In this document: positions 1 through 10,690 of the stretch, one piece after another
Position numbering within the stretch: the first letter of the stretch is position 1
How the letters are laid out: every line of letters starts with the position of its first letter
Assembly (NCBI RefSeq): GCF_037893015.1
Contig: NC_133658.1
Location: 142,271,822-142,335,821, forward strand
Length of the DNA stretch: 64,000 nucleotides
Reading direction: 5' to 3'
Source of the DNA: Macrotis lagotis
Lineage: Eukaryota; Chordata; Mammalia; Peramelemorphia; Peramelidae
Translations under genes and position numbers: made by a program
Notes under the pieces: model-generated
The model's input: only the letters and a program-made list of their open reading frames with translations
The model's database searches: none
What the model was told of the DNA's origin: nothing

Positions 1-1250
1 AAAGGTCAGGTAGGTAGTATAGCTCTAGGCAGGCAAAGTCAGGAGTCTAGGAAATCAAGGATAGAGACAGTAGTTAGCAGGATAAAACCAAAGCAAGATT
101 TGTCCTTAGAACAAATTTGATACTCCCATATAGGCCCAGGTCATGGTCTGAAGATTAACCTTGTTCTGATTTGGGCAAAGGCAGAAATGTTGGGAACCAT
201 AGAAACAAATTTTTGAAGGCATAAATTTTATTTTCCTTTTTATGAGAATTTCCTGTTGTTCAGAATTGACTTTTAGAAGTGTACATTTTAGAAGTGTACA
301 TATGGGATTGGAGCATGTCAATGCCCTGGAATTTGCGTGTCTGAACCTTCCACAGTCTATTAGCTTTAATATTGGAATTATGGAAGCCACTAAAGAAACT
401 TATCAAATTTCTCAATCCATGAATGGTTAAACATTAAGAAAACAAATTTTCCTTTTTGTTTTTCAATCTACATTTAAGCCCCCTAGGCTTTTTGGGACAT
501 AACTTTTCTACTTACTTGAAGCACCCACAATTGCTTCAGTGCAGGTCAGCCCTCCAATGTCGTCGACTATATCCCCTCCATGACTTATGTAGTCTTCCAC
601 TAAATTTTACAAAATTAAAAATTAGTAATGATGTCTTTAATCATCAATCATTTTTTCCCTGTAGTTTAATTCACTTGGTAAATCCGTACTAACAACAAAC
701 TGACAGATAAACTTTGCTTTTTGGTTCCTGACTATGATAAAAAATGAAATTTTTCTTCCTCTCTGTGTGCAAGAAGTTTTTAAAATAAATAGAGTGCCCC
801 CCCAAATCCAAGTTTGACTGAAGTTCCTCAATCCATAAGGTATCCGTGCATTTGCAATCCAAGTCAATAAAATTGGAGGAATGATTTCATGATTTCATGG
901 AATCATATCAATTAATAAGGATGTATCAGAACCAAAATCATGTAAATACCTATCTGGGCACGTCTTGGTGGTTGTAGATTAATAATAGTGATGATTATGA
1001 TAGGTTGATATTATTATAGATTACTAACAATTTTGGGAATGTCATAATGTTAACTTAAGAGTCTTCAATCAATAGTGGTGCTATCTAACTTAGTGGATAG
1101 AGTTCCAGACTTAGAATTTAGGAAAAAAAAACATAATTCAAAACTTGCTCCAAGGGACTATCCATGTGATCCAGGTTACTCATTTAATCTATATGTTCTT
1201 TAGAAAATTTCCTAGGACTTAGCTGGTTGATCATATATTTGAAGTTCCTT
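1..1250. other. Unannotated AT-rich sequence
   Basis: I see no gene, repeat family or RNA motif I can name here. Short open frames on both strands lack any recognisable domain and have no codon-like structure. The stretch reads as neutral or intronic DNA. Confidence 0.5.
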
Positions 1251-1254
1251 TGTA

Positions 1255-2045
1255 TTCATTGTTGCTTTTTTTTCATCATGTCTGACTCTGTGATCCCTTT
1301 GGGGGTTTTCTTTTTTTCATTCTTTTAAATTTATTTTCCCCAGGTACATTAAAAATAAGTTTTAACATTCATTTTTAAAACTGTGGGTTCTGAATTCTGT
1401 CCCTTCTTCCCACCATAATTCCTCATTCAGAAAGCAAGTTATTTGATATAGGTTAAAAATGTGCTGTCATACAAAACATTTCCATAATAATCATGCTGTG
1501 ATAGAAAACATAGAGCCCCCCCACAAAAGAAACCTCAAGAAAAATAAAGTTAAAAAAGTATGACTCAGTCTATATTTAATCAGCATCAGTTCTCTTTCTG
1601 GTAATGGATAACATTGTTTATAAATCCTTTAGTCTTGAGTCATGGAACTACTGAGAAAAGCTATGTCATTCACAGTTGCTCATTATCCTACAATACAGCT
1701 GATAACTTTGTGTTCAGTATATTTCCCATTGTATCTGCTCATTTATTAATCCAGGTTTTACTGAGAGCATCCTGCTCATTATTTGTTTTTTAGCAGAATG
1801 GCATTCCAAATGACATACCACAATTTGTTCAGTCATTCCTTTAGTATTTTTTTTCTTTTTCTTTGGCAAAGATATTGAAATGGTCTGCAAATTCCTTTTC
1901 CATTTCATTTTACAGATGAAGAAACTGAAGTAAACAGGGTTACCCAGGGTCACTCAGCTAGCAAATAATTAAAATCAGATTTGAACTCAGGAAGATGACT
2001 CTTCCTGATTCTTCACTCTGTCCAGTGAGCCATCTAGCTATCCCA
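1255..2045 (-). repeat. Mar-1-like CORE-SINE, antisense, split by an L1 fragment
   Basis: Two halves of one minus-strand SINE flank an inserted L1 piece. The left half (1255-1308) holds the complement of the RTE/Bov-B-like tail (ATGTCTGACTCTGTGATCCC). The right half (1849-2045) holds the body: TTTACAGATGAAGAAACTGA, then a CORE-like GTCACTCAGCTAGC and a tRNA-like head ending in GAGCCATCTAGCT. Family knowledge: marsupial Mar-1 SINEs combine a tRNA-derived head, a CORE domain and a Bov-B-like tail. The halves are in the expected order, so they were once contiguous. Confidence 0.7.
1309..1848 (-). mobile_element. L1 3'-UTR fragment inserted in Mar-1
   Basis: The plus strand reads as the complement of a marsupial L1 3' end. 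It runs from a T-rich start through TTTCCATAATAATCATGCTG, a GGATAACATTG segment and the terminal ORF2 complement CACAATTTGTTCAGTCATTCC. The copy is heavily 5'-truncated. TTTTCTTTTTT occurs on both sides and is a plausible target-site duplication. It carries no coding capacity. Confidence 0.7.
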
Positions 2046-2172
2046 GAGTTTCCTACACAGGCCAAATAATAAATTAGTCTTTTTCATGCCTTATAGATTT
2101 AGTCTTATATTGTTATTTAAGGGATTTTGCTGGTATATCTATATATTTTACCTACCCAATTCTTTCTTCCTT

Positions 2173-2327
2173 TCTTTTTTTTAGGATTTTGCAAGGCAAA
2201 TGGGATTAAGTGGCTTGTCCAAGGCCACACAGCTAGGTAATTACTAAGTGTCTGAGGTCGGATTTGAACTCAGGTACTCCTGACTCCAGGGCTGGTGCTC
2301 TATCTACTGTGCCACTTAGCCATCCCC
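2173..2327 (-). repeat. Young tRNA-derived SINE (GGGGCAGCTAGG type), antisense
   Basis: The plus strand begins with a T run followed by GATTTTGCAAGGCAAATGGG and ends GTGCCACTTAGCCATCCCC. That is the complement of the SINE head GGGGCAGCTAGGTGG. The middle holds GGCCACACAGCTAGGTAATT and CGGATTTGAACTCAGG, the complement of the pol III B-box-like region. Length is about 150 bp, typical for the family in this window. Confidence 0.88.
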
Positions 2328-2339
2328 TACCTAATTCTT

Positions 2340-2490
2340 AATACTGGGTTCTATGCACCTTAGGCAATGCTAATCTAATCCAAAAATAATTTATTAATTA
2401 ATCACTTATTGTATATAAGACACTGTGCTAGGTGCTAGGAATATATAGATAAAATGGGAACATTTCCTGCCCTCAATGAACCTCGAGTCT
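2340..2490 (+). repeat. Ancient L2/MIR-type fragment
   Basis: The stretch contains TTATTAATTAATCACTTATT, ACTGTGCTAGGTGCTAGGAA and CCTGCCCTCAATGAACCT. These resemble the widespread mammalian dispersed-repeat motif 'actgtgctaggcgctggggata ... ccctgccctcaaggagct'. I am not sure which family owns this motif. Confidence 0.4.
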
Positions 2491-2565
2491 ACAGGATTAA
2501 TAATGTGTTAAAAAAAATTATTTCCAAATTTGTGATCTTGCTTTTGGTGAAGGAAACATAACTGT

Positions 2566-2568
<3 letters not shown>

Positions 2569-2624
<56 letters not shown>

Positions 2625-2661
2625 GTATGTATATAAATAATATATATTATATATATACATA

Positions 2662-2708
<47 letters not shown>
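2569..2708. repeat. (TA)n microsatellite with TG/TATG interruptions
   Basis: About 140 bp of nearly pure TA dinucleotides, interrupted by a central TATGTATATAAATAATATAT-like segment. The tract is self-complementary and cruciform-prone. Isoleucine/tyrosine-rich frames across it are artefacts. Confidence 0.97.
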
Positions 2709-2711
<3 letters not shown>

Positions 2712-2721
2712 CTGCTTATCT

Positions 2722-2995
2722 GCAATAGCTAGAGCACCAGTCTGGTCTTAGACACTTGACATTTATTAGCTATGTAACCTTGGGCAAGTCACTTAACCCT
2801 AATGGTCTCCATCCAGGACCATCTCTGGTCATTGTGATTCATGTCTGGTTACTGAACTCAGATGGCTCTGGAGGAGAAAGTGAAACTGATGACTCAACAC
2901 AGCACTCCCTCACTTAAATCCAGTTCACTTGTTTTTCATGACATCACCTTCTGATGTTATTGTCTTTGAGAATGAAGGACAGACATCAATCTGTA
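2722..2995 (+). repeat. CORE-SINE with a LINE-type tail, sense
   Basis: The head and core include GCTAGAGCACCAGTCTGG, then TAGCTATGTAACCTTGGGCA and AGTCACTTAACCC. The 3' part (GGCTCTGGAGGAGAAAGTGA, then GATGTTATTGTCTTTGAGAA and TGAAGGACAGACATC) resembles a tail I recall from marsupial SINEs. It differs from the CACAAAGAGTC tail of the Mar-1 copies elsewhere, so it is probably a different subfamily. Confidence 0.65.
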
Positions 2996-3139
2996 TATAA
3001 ACTGAAAGTCTTGGATGTTCACACACTTGAGCAAATTAAGTTGCTCATATGTTTTTAACTTCTTCAGTATATACATATTATGGTAGATGATTACTTTGTG
3101 AGAGAATAAACTGGAGAAAAAGATGATGAAAGGAATTCA

Positions 3140-3345
3140 TGCTTATGTAGGACTTCATGGTTGACAAGGTATTTATCTATTTCATTTGATGATCTTAACA
3201 CTCATGCAGAAGATCACACAATAATATTACCCCAAATTTACCATTAAGGAAATTGCAGTGCAACTAGATGAGTTAATTTGCCCAAATGATAAGTGGAGAG
3301 CAATGACTTGAATGCAAATTTTCTGAATCTAAGTTCAGTGTTATA
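3140..3345 (-). repeat. MIR-like relic, antisense
   Basis: Complement of a MIR core: CAAGGTATTTATCTATTTCA, TTACCATTAAGGAAATTGC, then a degenerate 'gagttaatttgcccaaatga' segment and a tail matching 'gaatctaagttcagtg'. It is strongly diverged, so the call rests on the order of motifs. Confidence 0.55.
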
Positions 3346-5035
3346 AATGTCAGAAATTATCCTTTGTGAATTCCCAAATCTTTTACTAAATTTCCTTCCT
3401 AAGTGATTCACTTATGTTTAATCATATCACCTGACTAGTCTCAAAATACAAAGATGCTATTATCATCTTATGAGATCAAATGGAATAATATTTTGTAAAA
3501 TGCTTACTTAGGTATTTATAAAGTGTTTGGTCATTTTATATTTAGAAAATATTCTAAGATGTTTACCCCCCTTCTTTTTTTAACCCCTTTAATCTATTAA
3601 TTCTCATCTCCTGTCAATTCTATATTATCCCCTAGGTAATGGAAGGTATGTGGCCTCAACCAGGATTTGAGTTCAATAAAGGTCTATATACAGGTCTAAA
3701 TATAGAAGGGATATAGTTTATCCCCACTTGGTCTCATATTCTAGCCCATGGTAACAACATTTTTTTTTTTATCAAACTCATAGATGTGACATCCAAAAAA
3801 GATAAAATACTATCACACTTTTATAAATAATATTCTTTTGAGCCTAGAGATAGGCTTTAGAGATTTTGTTCATGTTAAAACTTAAGGTCATGACCGTATT
3901 TTATGGCATATTTGTTCTTCTGTTAAACGTATTCCCTGACCAAATTTCTGAAGTACTAGACTTGTCTGTGCTGAAGAATGAACTCTTAAACTCTTGGATT
4001 ACAGGAAATGAGCAAATCAATTTTTTTCAATAGTCAGCCAAGAAAGGACAATAAAATTTTAAAATCAGCCATGAGGCAAGTTCCACTCTTTCCTTTTCTC
4101 CTTCCTTCAGTCCTCAGTCAAACAAATATTCAAAGACATCAAAGTGTAAATATTGAACAGAGATAAAAGATAATACCCTGCCTTCCTCACCAATCCTTTC
4201 TCTAGAACCTGTGGAAATTGAAGAGTGTTTGTGAGACATCATTGATATATCAGAATTGGGATTGGTCATGTAAAAAAATGGAAAAATGGGAAAATTCTTT
4301 TGATGTTACCATATACATGAATTTGATTTGGTAATACAGATGCTTCCTAGATACCTAGTGGAGACACAACACTAGAATAATACTGAACGACTTTCTTTCA
4401 CTGGAATCACAATACTATCTCTGACTGCAATGAAAAATTCTCAATAAAACTCAATAAGATACTTAAGTTCTATTAATGAATTATTTTTTTCTCACTGATT
4501 GCTACTGGCTCAACACAACAAAATTCATGTAGAGAGCATTTACTGAAAAATGGGGTACATGGGAGTTGAATCAATATAGAACCAAGAGAAGAATGAAAGC
4601 AGTAATAGTGAGTTTATGACAGGGAAACCTGCTCTCCAAAGTATAAACAGAACCAAAAACAGACAACAAACTGTCCTAGGCTCAGTTTCCCAACCCTGTT
4701 CCTCAATGTGGAGTCAATGTCTGTCAGGGTACTGGTTCTTTTTTTTTTGGACTCACTTCTTAGACAAATGAATGCATTCCACCTACATTTTTGCATTGCC
4801 TTACCCTTCCCTATCTCATTTCAGTGCCCACAGTTCTAGTGCTTACCAGATACTCTCAATTTAGTTATATTCCTGGTCATGCCCCTTTCTTGGCAGTTTT
4901 ATTGCTTTCCAGTCCTCTGGTATAATAAGCAAAGTTAATATTGACAACATTCTGTAGAGAAAATTGCTGCTTGCCCTAATACAGGATGCAGAATAGCACC
5001 CCTCTATTCGTGTTATAAAGTTATATAATATCAGA
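3346..5035. other. Unannotated AT-rich sequence
   Basis: No gene or nameable repeat is visible. There are short homopolymer runs (T10 near 3760, T9 near 4738). Small open frames such as that near 4614-4796 show no domain. Confidence 0.45.
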
Positions 5036-5048
5036 CTGGAAGTATCTT
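5036..5048. repeat. Target-site duplication, left copy
   Basis: CTGGAAGTATCTT occurs here and again, identically, at 11666-11678. The two copies bracket the minus-strand L1 exactly, at its T-rich (3') end and at its 5' end. This is the expected footprint of target-primed reverse transcription. Confidence 0.85.
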
Positions 5049-5420
5049 TTCTTTTGTATCATTTTTTGAATTATGAAGACTTTATTTATTTTGAGTTTTA
5101 CAATTTTCCCCCTAATCTTGCATCTCTCCCCCCATCCCCCCCCCCCCCCCACAGAAGGGAATTTGCCAGTTTTTACATTGTTTCCATGGTATTCATTGAT
5201 GCAAATTGAATGTGATGAGAGAGAAATCATATCCTTAAGGAAGAAACATAAAGTATAAGAGATAGCAAGATCAGACAATAAGATATCAGATTTTTTCCCC
5301 AAATTAAAGATAATAGTCCTTAGTCTTTGTTCAAACTACACAGTTCTTTTTCTGGATACAGATGGCATTCTCCATTTCATACAGCTGCAAATTGTCCCTG
5401 ATTGTAGCACTGATGGAATG
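5049..5420 (-). other. L1 3' UTR with G-rich tract
   Basis: On the plus strand a T-rich start is followed by a 15-base C run (about 5136-5150). The element RNA would therefore carry a G run. G-rich polypurine stretches are common in mammalian L1 3' UTRs and may form G-quadruplexes. The segment 5160-5420 matches the 3' part of the truncated L1 at 21990-22758 nearly line for line, so the two copies belong to the same subfamily. Confidence 0.75.
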
Positions 5421-7100
5421 AGCAAGTGCATCAAGGTTGATCCTAGCCCCCATGTTGATATTAGGGTGTACAGTGTTTTTCTCTTCTGCTCCTCTCACTC
5501 AGCATCAGTTCATGCAAATCCCTCCAGGCTTCCATGAATTCCCATCCCTCCTGGTTTCTAATAGAACAATAGTATTTCATGACACACACATACCACAGTT
5601 TGCTAAGCCATTCCCCAATTGAAGGACATTTACTTGATTTCCAGTTCTTTGGCACCACAAACAGGGATGCTATGAATATTTTTGTACAAGTGATGTTTTT
5701 ACCCCTTTTCATCATCTCTTCAGGGTATAGACCCAGTAGTGGTATTGCTGGATCAAAGGGTATGCGTATTTTGGTTGCCCTTTGGGTGTAATTCCAAATT
5801 GCTCTCCAGAAAGGTTGGATGAGTTCACTGCTCCAACAACAATATTATAGTGCCCCAGATTGCCCACAACCCTTACAACAATGATCATTGTTCTTTCTGC
5901 TCACATTGGCCAGTCTGAGAGGTGTGAGGTGGTACCTCAAAGAAGCTTTAATTTTTATTTCTCTAATAAGTAATGTTTTAGAACAATTTTTCATATGACT
6001 ATGGATTGCTTTGATCTCCTCATCTGTAAATTTCCTTTGCATATCCTTTGACCATTTTCATCAATTGGGGAATGATTTGGTTTTTAAAAATTTAACTCAG
6101 TTCTCTGTATATTTTAGGAATGAGTCTTTTATCAGAAGTACTAGTTGTAAAAATGGTTTCCCAATTTACAACATTTCTTTTGATTTTGATTACAGTGCTT
6201 TTGTCAGTGCAAAAGTTTTTTAATTTAATGTAATTGAAATTATCAAGTTTGTTTTTAATGATGTTCTCCATCTCTTCCTTGGTCATAAACTGCTTCCATA
6301 GATTTAACAGGTAAATTATTCCTTGATTTCCTAGTTTGCTTCTAATATAGCTTTTCATGTCTAAATCCTGTATCCTGTTTGATCTTATCTTGGTATAGGG
6401 TGTGAGGTGTTGGTCTAATCTAAATTTCTTCCATACTAACTCCAAGTTTCTTAGTAGTTTTTATCCCAATAACTGGATTCTTTGGGTTTATCAAACAGCA
6501 GATTACTATAATTGTTTCCTGCTATTGCACCTAGTCTATTCCACTGGTCCACCACTCTATTTCTTAGCCAATACAAGACAGATTTAATGACTGATGCTTC
6601 ATAATATAATTTTGGGCTAAGCCACCTTATTTTGCACTTTTTTTCATCAAATAGTTGGAAATTCTTGACTTTTTATTTCTCCATATGAATTTACTTACAA
6701 CTTTTTCTAACTCATTAAAGTATATATTTTTTTGAATTTTGATTGGTAGGGCAATAAACAGGTAGTTTATTTTTTGGTAGAATTTGGTAGAATTGTCCTT
6801 TTTATTACATTAGCTTGACCTATTCATGAGCAGTTGATGTTTGCCCAGTAATTTAAATCTGATTTTATTTGTGTGAGAAGTGATTTGTAATTGTTTTCAA
6901 AAGGTTTCTGAGTCTGCCTTGGCAAATAGACTCCCAGGTACTTCATATTGTCTGAGCTTGCTTTGAATGGGATTTCTCTTTCTAGCTCTTCCCGCTTTAT
7001 CTTGTTAGTTTATATATATATAAATATATATATATATTATATATATATAATATATATATATATATATAAATATATATATATATAAATATATATATATATT

Positions 7101-7136
<36 letters not shown>

Positions 7137-9090
7137 AGTTGAGGATTTATGAGGGTTTATTTTATATCCTTCAAGTTTCCTAAAGTTGTTATTTGTTTCT
7201 AGTAGTTTTTTTGGATGATTTTTTGGGATTCTATAGGTATACCATCATGTCATCTGCAAAGAGTGAGAGTTTTGTCTATTCCTTCCCAATTCTAATTCCT
7301 TCAATTTTGTTTTCTTCTCTTGTTGCTGAAGCTAACATTTCTAATATGATATTGAATAGTAGTGGTGATAATGGGCATCCTTGCTTCACCCCTTATCTTA
7401 TTGGGAATACCTCTAGCCTCTCCCCATTGAATATAATGCTTGTTGATGGTTTCAGATAGATACTACTTATTATTCTAAGGAACAGTCAATTTATTCCTAC
7501 ACTCTCTAGTGTCCTTAGTACAAATATTTGCTGTATTTTATCAAAAGCTTTTTCAGCATCTATTGATATAATCATATAATTTCTGATAGGTTTGTTATTG
7601 ATATAATTAATTATATTAAACGTTTTCCTAATATTGAACCAACCCTGTATTTTGGGGATGAATTCTACTTAGTCATAATGTATTATCCTAGTGATAACTT
7701 TTTTAATTGTTTTGCTAAAATTTTATTTAAGATTTTTGCATCTATATTTATTGGGGAGATAGATCTATACTTTTCTTTCTCTGTTTCAACTCTTCCTGGT
7801 TTAGGTATCAGCACCATACTGGTGTCATAGAAAGAGTTAGGCAGAGTTATGTCTTCCCCTATTTTTACAAAGAGTTGATATATAATTGGAACCAATTTTT
7901 GCTTAAATATTTGGTAGAATTCACTTGTGAATCCATCAGGGACTGGAGATTTTTTCCTAGAGAGTTCAATGATGGCTTGTTCAATTTCTTTTTCTGAGAT
8001 AGGGTTACTTAGGTACTTAATCTCCTCTTCATTTAACCTGGGAAACTTATGTGTTTGTAAATATTCATCCATTTTGCTTAGATTACCAAATTTATTAGCA
8101 TAGAGTTGGGCAAAAAAATTCTGTATTATTATTTTAATTTCCTCCTCATTGGTGGTGAGTTCATCTTTTTCATTTATGATTCTAGTAATTCAGTTTTCTT
8201 TTTTTAATCAACTTGACCAGAAGTTTATCAATTTTATTGATTTTTCATAAACCAATTCTTGGTTTTATTTGTTAATTCAATATTTTTTGTTTTCAATTTT
8301 ATTAATTTCTTTAATTTTCAGAATTTCTAATTTGGTATTGATTTGGGGGGGTTAAGTTTTTCTTTGTCTAATTTTTTTAGTTGCATATATAGTTCATTGA
8401 TTTCCTCCTTCTCTACTTTATTTATGTAAACATTTAAAGATATAATATATTCCCTGATAGTCACTTTGAGTGAATCCCATAGGTTTTGGTATGTTGTTTA
8501 ATTATTGTCAATATCTAGGATAAAATATTTAATTCTTTCTATAATTTGTTGTTTGATTCACTCATTCTTTAAAATGAAGTTATTCAGTTTCCAATTGGTT
8601 CTGTGTCTATATCTATCATATTACCTATGATTTTATTGCATTGTGATCTGAGAAAGATGCATTCACTATTTCTGCCTTTCTGCAATTGATTATTAGGTTT
8701 TTATGCCCTAGTTTTGTGTAAGTGCTATGTACTGAAGGAAAAAAAAAACATATTCCTTTCTATCCCTATTTACTTTCCTCCATAAGTTTCTCATATCTAG
8801 GTTTTCTAACAATCTATTTACTTCTTTAACTTCTTTCTTGTTTATTTTATGGTTCAGTTTATTTAAATCTGAGAGTGGGGAGGTTGAGGTCTCCCACTAG
8901 AAGAGTTTTGCTGTCTATGTCTTCCTGTAGTTCCTTCAGCTTCTCCTCTGAGAATTTGGATGCTATCTCATTGGGTGCATACATATTCAGTATTGAAATC
9001 AATTCATTATTTATAGTACCTTTCAGGAGGATATAGTTTCCTCCCTTATCTCTTTTAATGCTATCTATTTTTGCAGCAGCTTTGCCCTCC
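5420..9090 (-). pseudogene. L1 ORF2 (endonuclease/reverse transcriptase), broken
   Basis: Protein traces on the minus strand run from the right. Middle and C-terminal endonuclease comes first (ILNMYAPN near 8970-9000, then a VGDLNLP-like segment). The RT N-terminal part follows at 7683-8072, including [13 protein letters not shown], the L1 'PGPDGF.AEFYQ' block. The RT catalytic FADDMMVYL is at 7234-7260, followed at once by a stop. The C-terminal region is below 6445. Family role: nick target DNA and copy L1 RNA. The catalytic-site N-terminus of the endonuclease (the LQETHLK block) is absent. Numerous stops and an internal TA expansion make this a pseudogene. Confidence 0.88.
7011..7136. repeat. 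TA-rich tract with a 62-bp higher-order period inside ORF2
   Basis: About 126 bp of TA repeats punctuated by AAA and TTA/AAT. The pattern starting TAAATATATATATATATT occurs at 7021 and again at 7083, a 62-bp period. It interrupts the L1 ORF2 C-terminal part and is strongly palindromic. Confidence 0.9.
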
Positions 9091-9240
9091 TATATCATCC
9101 CCTCCCCTTTCTTTCCCTTTTCCCTTTTTTTCTTTTCCTTTTTTCCTTTTCCCTTCCCTTCCTTCTGTTAGTTCCCACTTTTCCCCCCTTCCTGTCTCTA
9201 TCCTCTTCCTCTTTTCCCCTTTTAATACTTGAAAGGTAAG
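9091..9240 (-). other. L1 inter-ORF polypurine spacer
   Basis: The plus strand is a C/T tract of about 150 bp (CCCTTTTCCCTTTTTTTC and similar), so the element strand is purine-rich. The plus-strand L1 copies in this window (about 42110-42270 and 36620-36840) have comparable G/A-rich spacers between ORF1 and ORF2. Confidence 0.65.
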
Positions 9241-9779
9241 ATGTTTTTTAAGTTAACTGAGTGTGTTTGCAAATTAGCTTTAAGCCAAGTCTGATGAGAG
9301 GAAGATTCTGGTGTTTCTCATCTCCTTCCTCCTTTCCCTCTATTTCCATAGGTCTTTTGTACCTCTTAATGTAATGAGATTTACCCCCATTCAATTCCCC
9401 TCTCTCCTCTCATCTCCTTCCTATTCTCCTTTTTAATGAAGAAATGTTTTAAAATCATTCTGAGTCATAAAAATCTGAGTATTCATCACTTCTGGCTATG
9501 TATATTCCCTCTAATAGAGTTACAATTCTCAAACGTTATTAGAGTCTTTCTCCCAAGGAAAGATCTATATAGTCAGTTTCACCTCATTGGGTATACGTCT
9601 CATGGATAAGTTACGATTGTCCATCATTTCTGGCTAGGTATATTCTTTCTGATAGAGTTACAGTTCTTAAGAGTTATGAGACTCTTTTATCCATGCTGGG
9701 ATATAGCCAGTTTCATCTTATTGGATATCAGTTTTCCTTCTTTAAACCCCCATTTTTACCTTTTCCTGTGTCTCTTGAA

Positions 9780-10690
9780 CCTCCTGTTTGATGCCCATAT
9801 TTTCTATTTACCTCTGGTTTTTCATCAGGAATTGTTGGAAGTCTTTCATTTCATTAAATGTCCATCTTTTTCCCTGAAAGAGAAGGCTCAGCTTTGCTGG
9901 ATAGTGAATTCTTGGCTGCATTCCAAATTCCCTTGCTCTTTGGAATATCTCATTCCAGGCCCTTCAATCCCTTAATGGTGTTGCAGCTAGGTCCTGAGTA
10001 ATCCTTCCTGTGGCTCCTTGGTTTATAAATTGTTTCTTTCTGGCTGCTTGCAGGATTTTCTCTTTTATCTGATAGTTCTGGAATTGGGTCACAACATTCC
10101 TTGGCATTTTCATTTTAGCATCTCTTTCTGGAGGGGCACAATATTCTTTCAATAACTATTTTACCATCTGGTTCCATGATATCAGGGCAATTTTCCATCA
10201 ATAAATCCTTTAATATTTAGCCTAGGCTTTTTTTTCCTCTTCAATGTTTTCAGGAAGATCTATAAATCTCAGCTTGTCCCTCTTTGATCTATTCTTGAAG
10301 TCAATGGTTTTGCTGATGAGATATTTTACATTTTCTTCTATCTTTTGATTTTTTGCTTTTGTTTAACAGGCTCTTGTTGTCTCATGAAGTCATTAGTTTC
10401 CATAGACTCCATTCTTTTGTTTTAGAAAAGAATTTTCTTCTTTTACCTTTTGCAACTCCTTTTCCGATTGGTCAATTCTACTTTTGAAAGAGTTTTCCAT
10501 TTGACCAATTGAGGTTTTGAGAGAATAGTTTTCTTTTTGCATTTGTCCAATTGAGGAGCTGAGAGAATTATTCTCATTTTGTATTTCTCCAATTGTATTT
10601 TCTTGGGTTTCTTTTCCCCAATTTTCCAATTGATTTCTAAACTCCTTCCTTATTTATTCAAGGAAGTCTTAATGTGCTGGTGAGCCATCA
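9780..10690 (-). pseudogene. L1 ORF1 (RNA-binding chaperone), broken
   Basis: The N-terminal half (10393-10629) is a repeated coiled-coil segment with NSLSSSIGQMQKENYSLKTS and further 'GQM/SRIDQ' heptads. The C-terminal half (9964-10152 and leftwards) contains NVVTQFQNYQIKEKILQAAR and GATGRITQDLAATPLRD, the conserved ORF1 C-terminal domain. Family role: trimeric RNA-binding protein of the L1 particle. The frame is interrupted between the two halves and after residues ..LRD, so no intact product is possible. Confidence 0.87.

Noticed and set aside
2489..2725. Open frame across the TA microsatellite giving an Ile/Tyr-rich peptide
   Set aside because: It is a translation of a dinucleotide repeat and has no coding signal.
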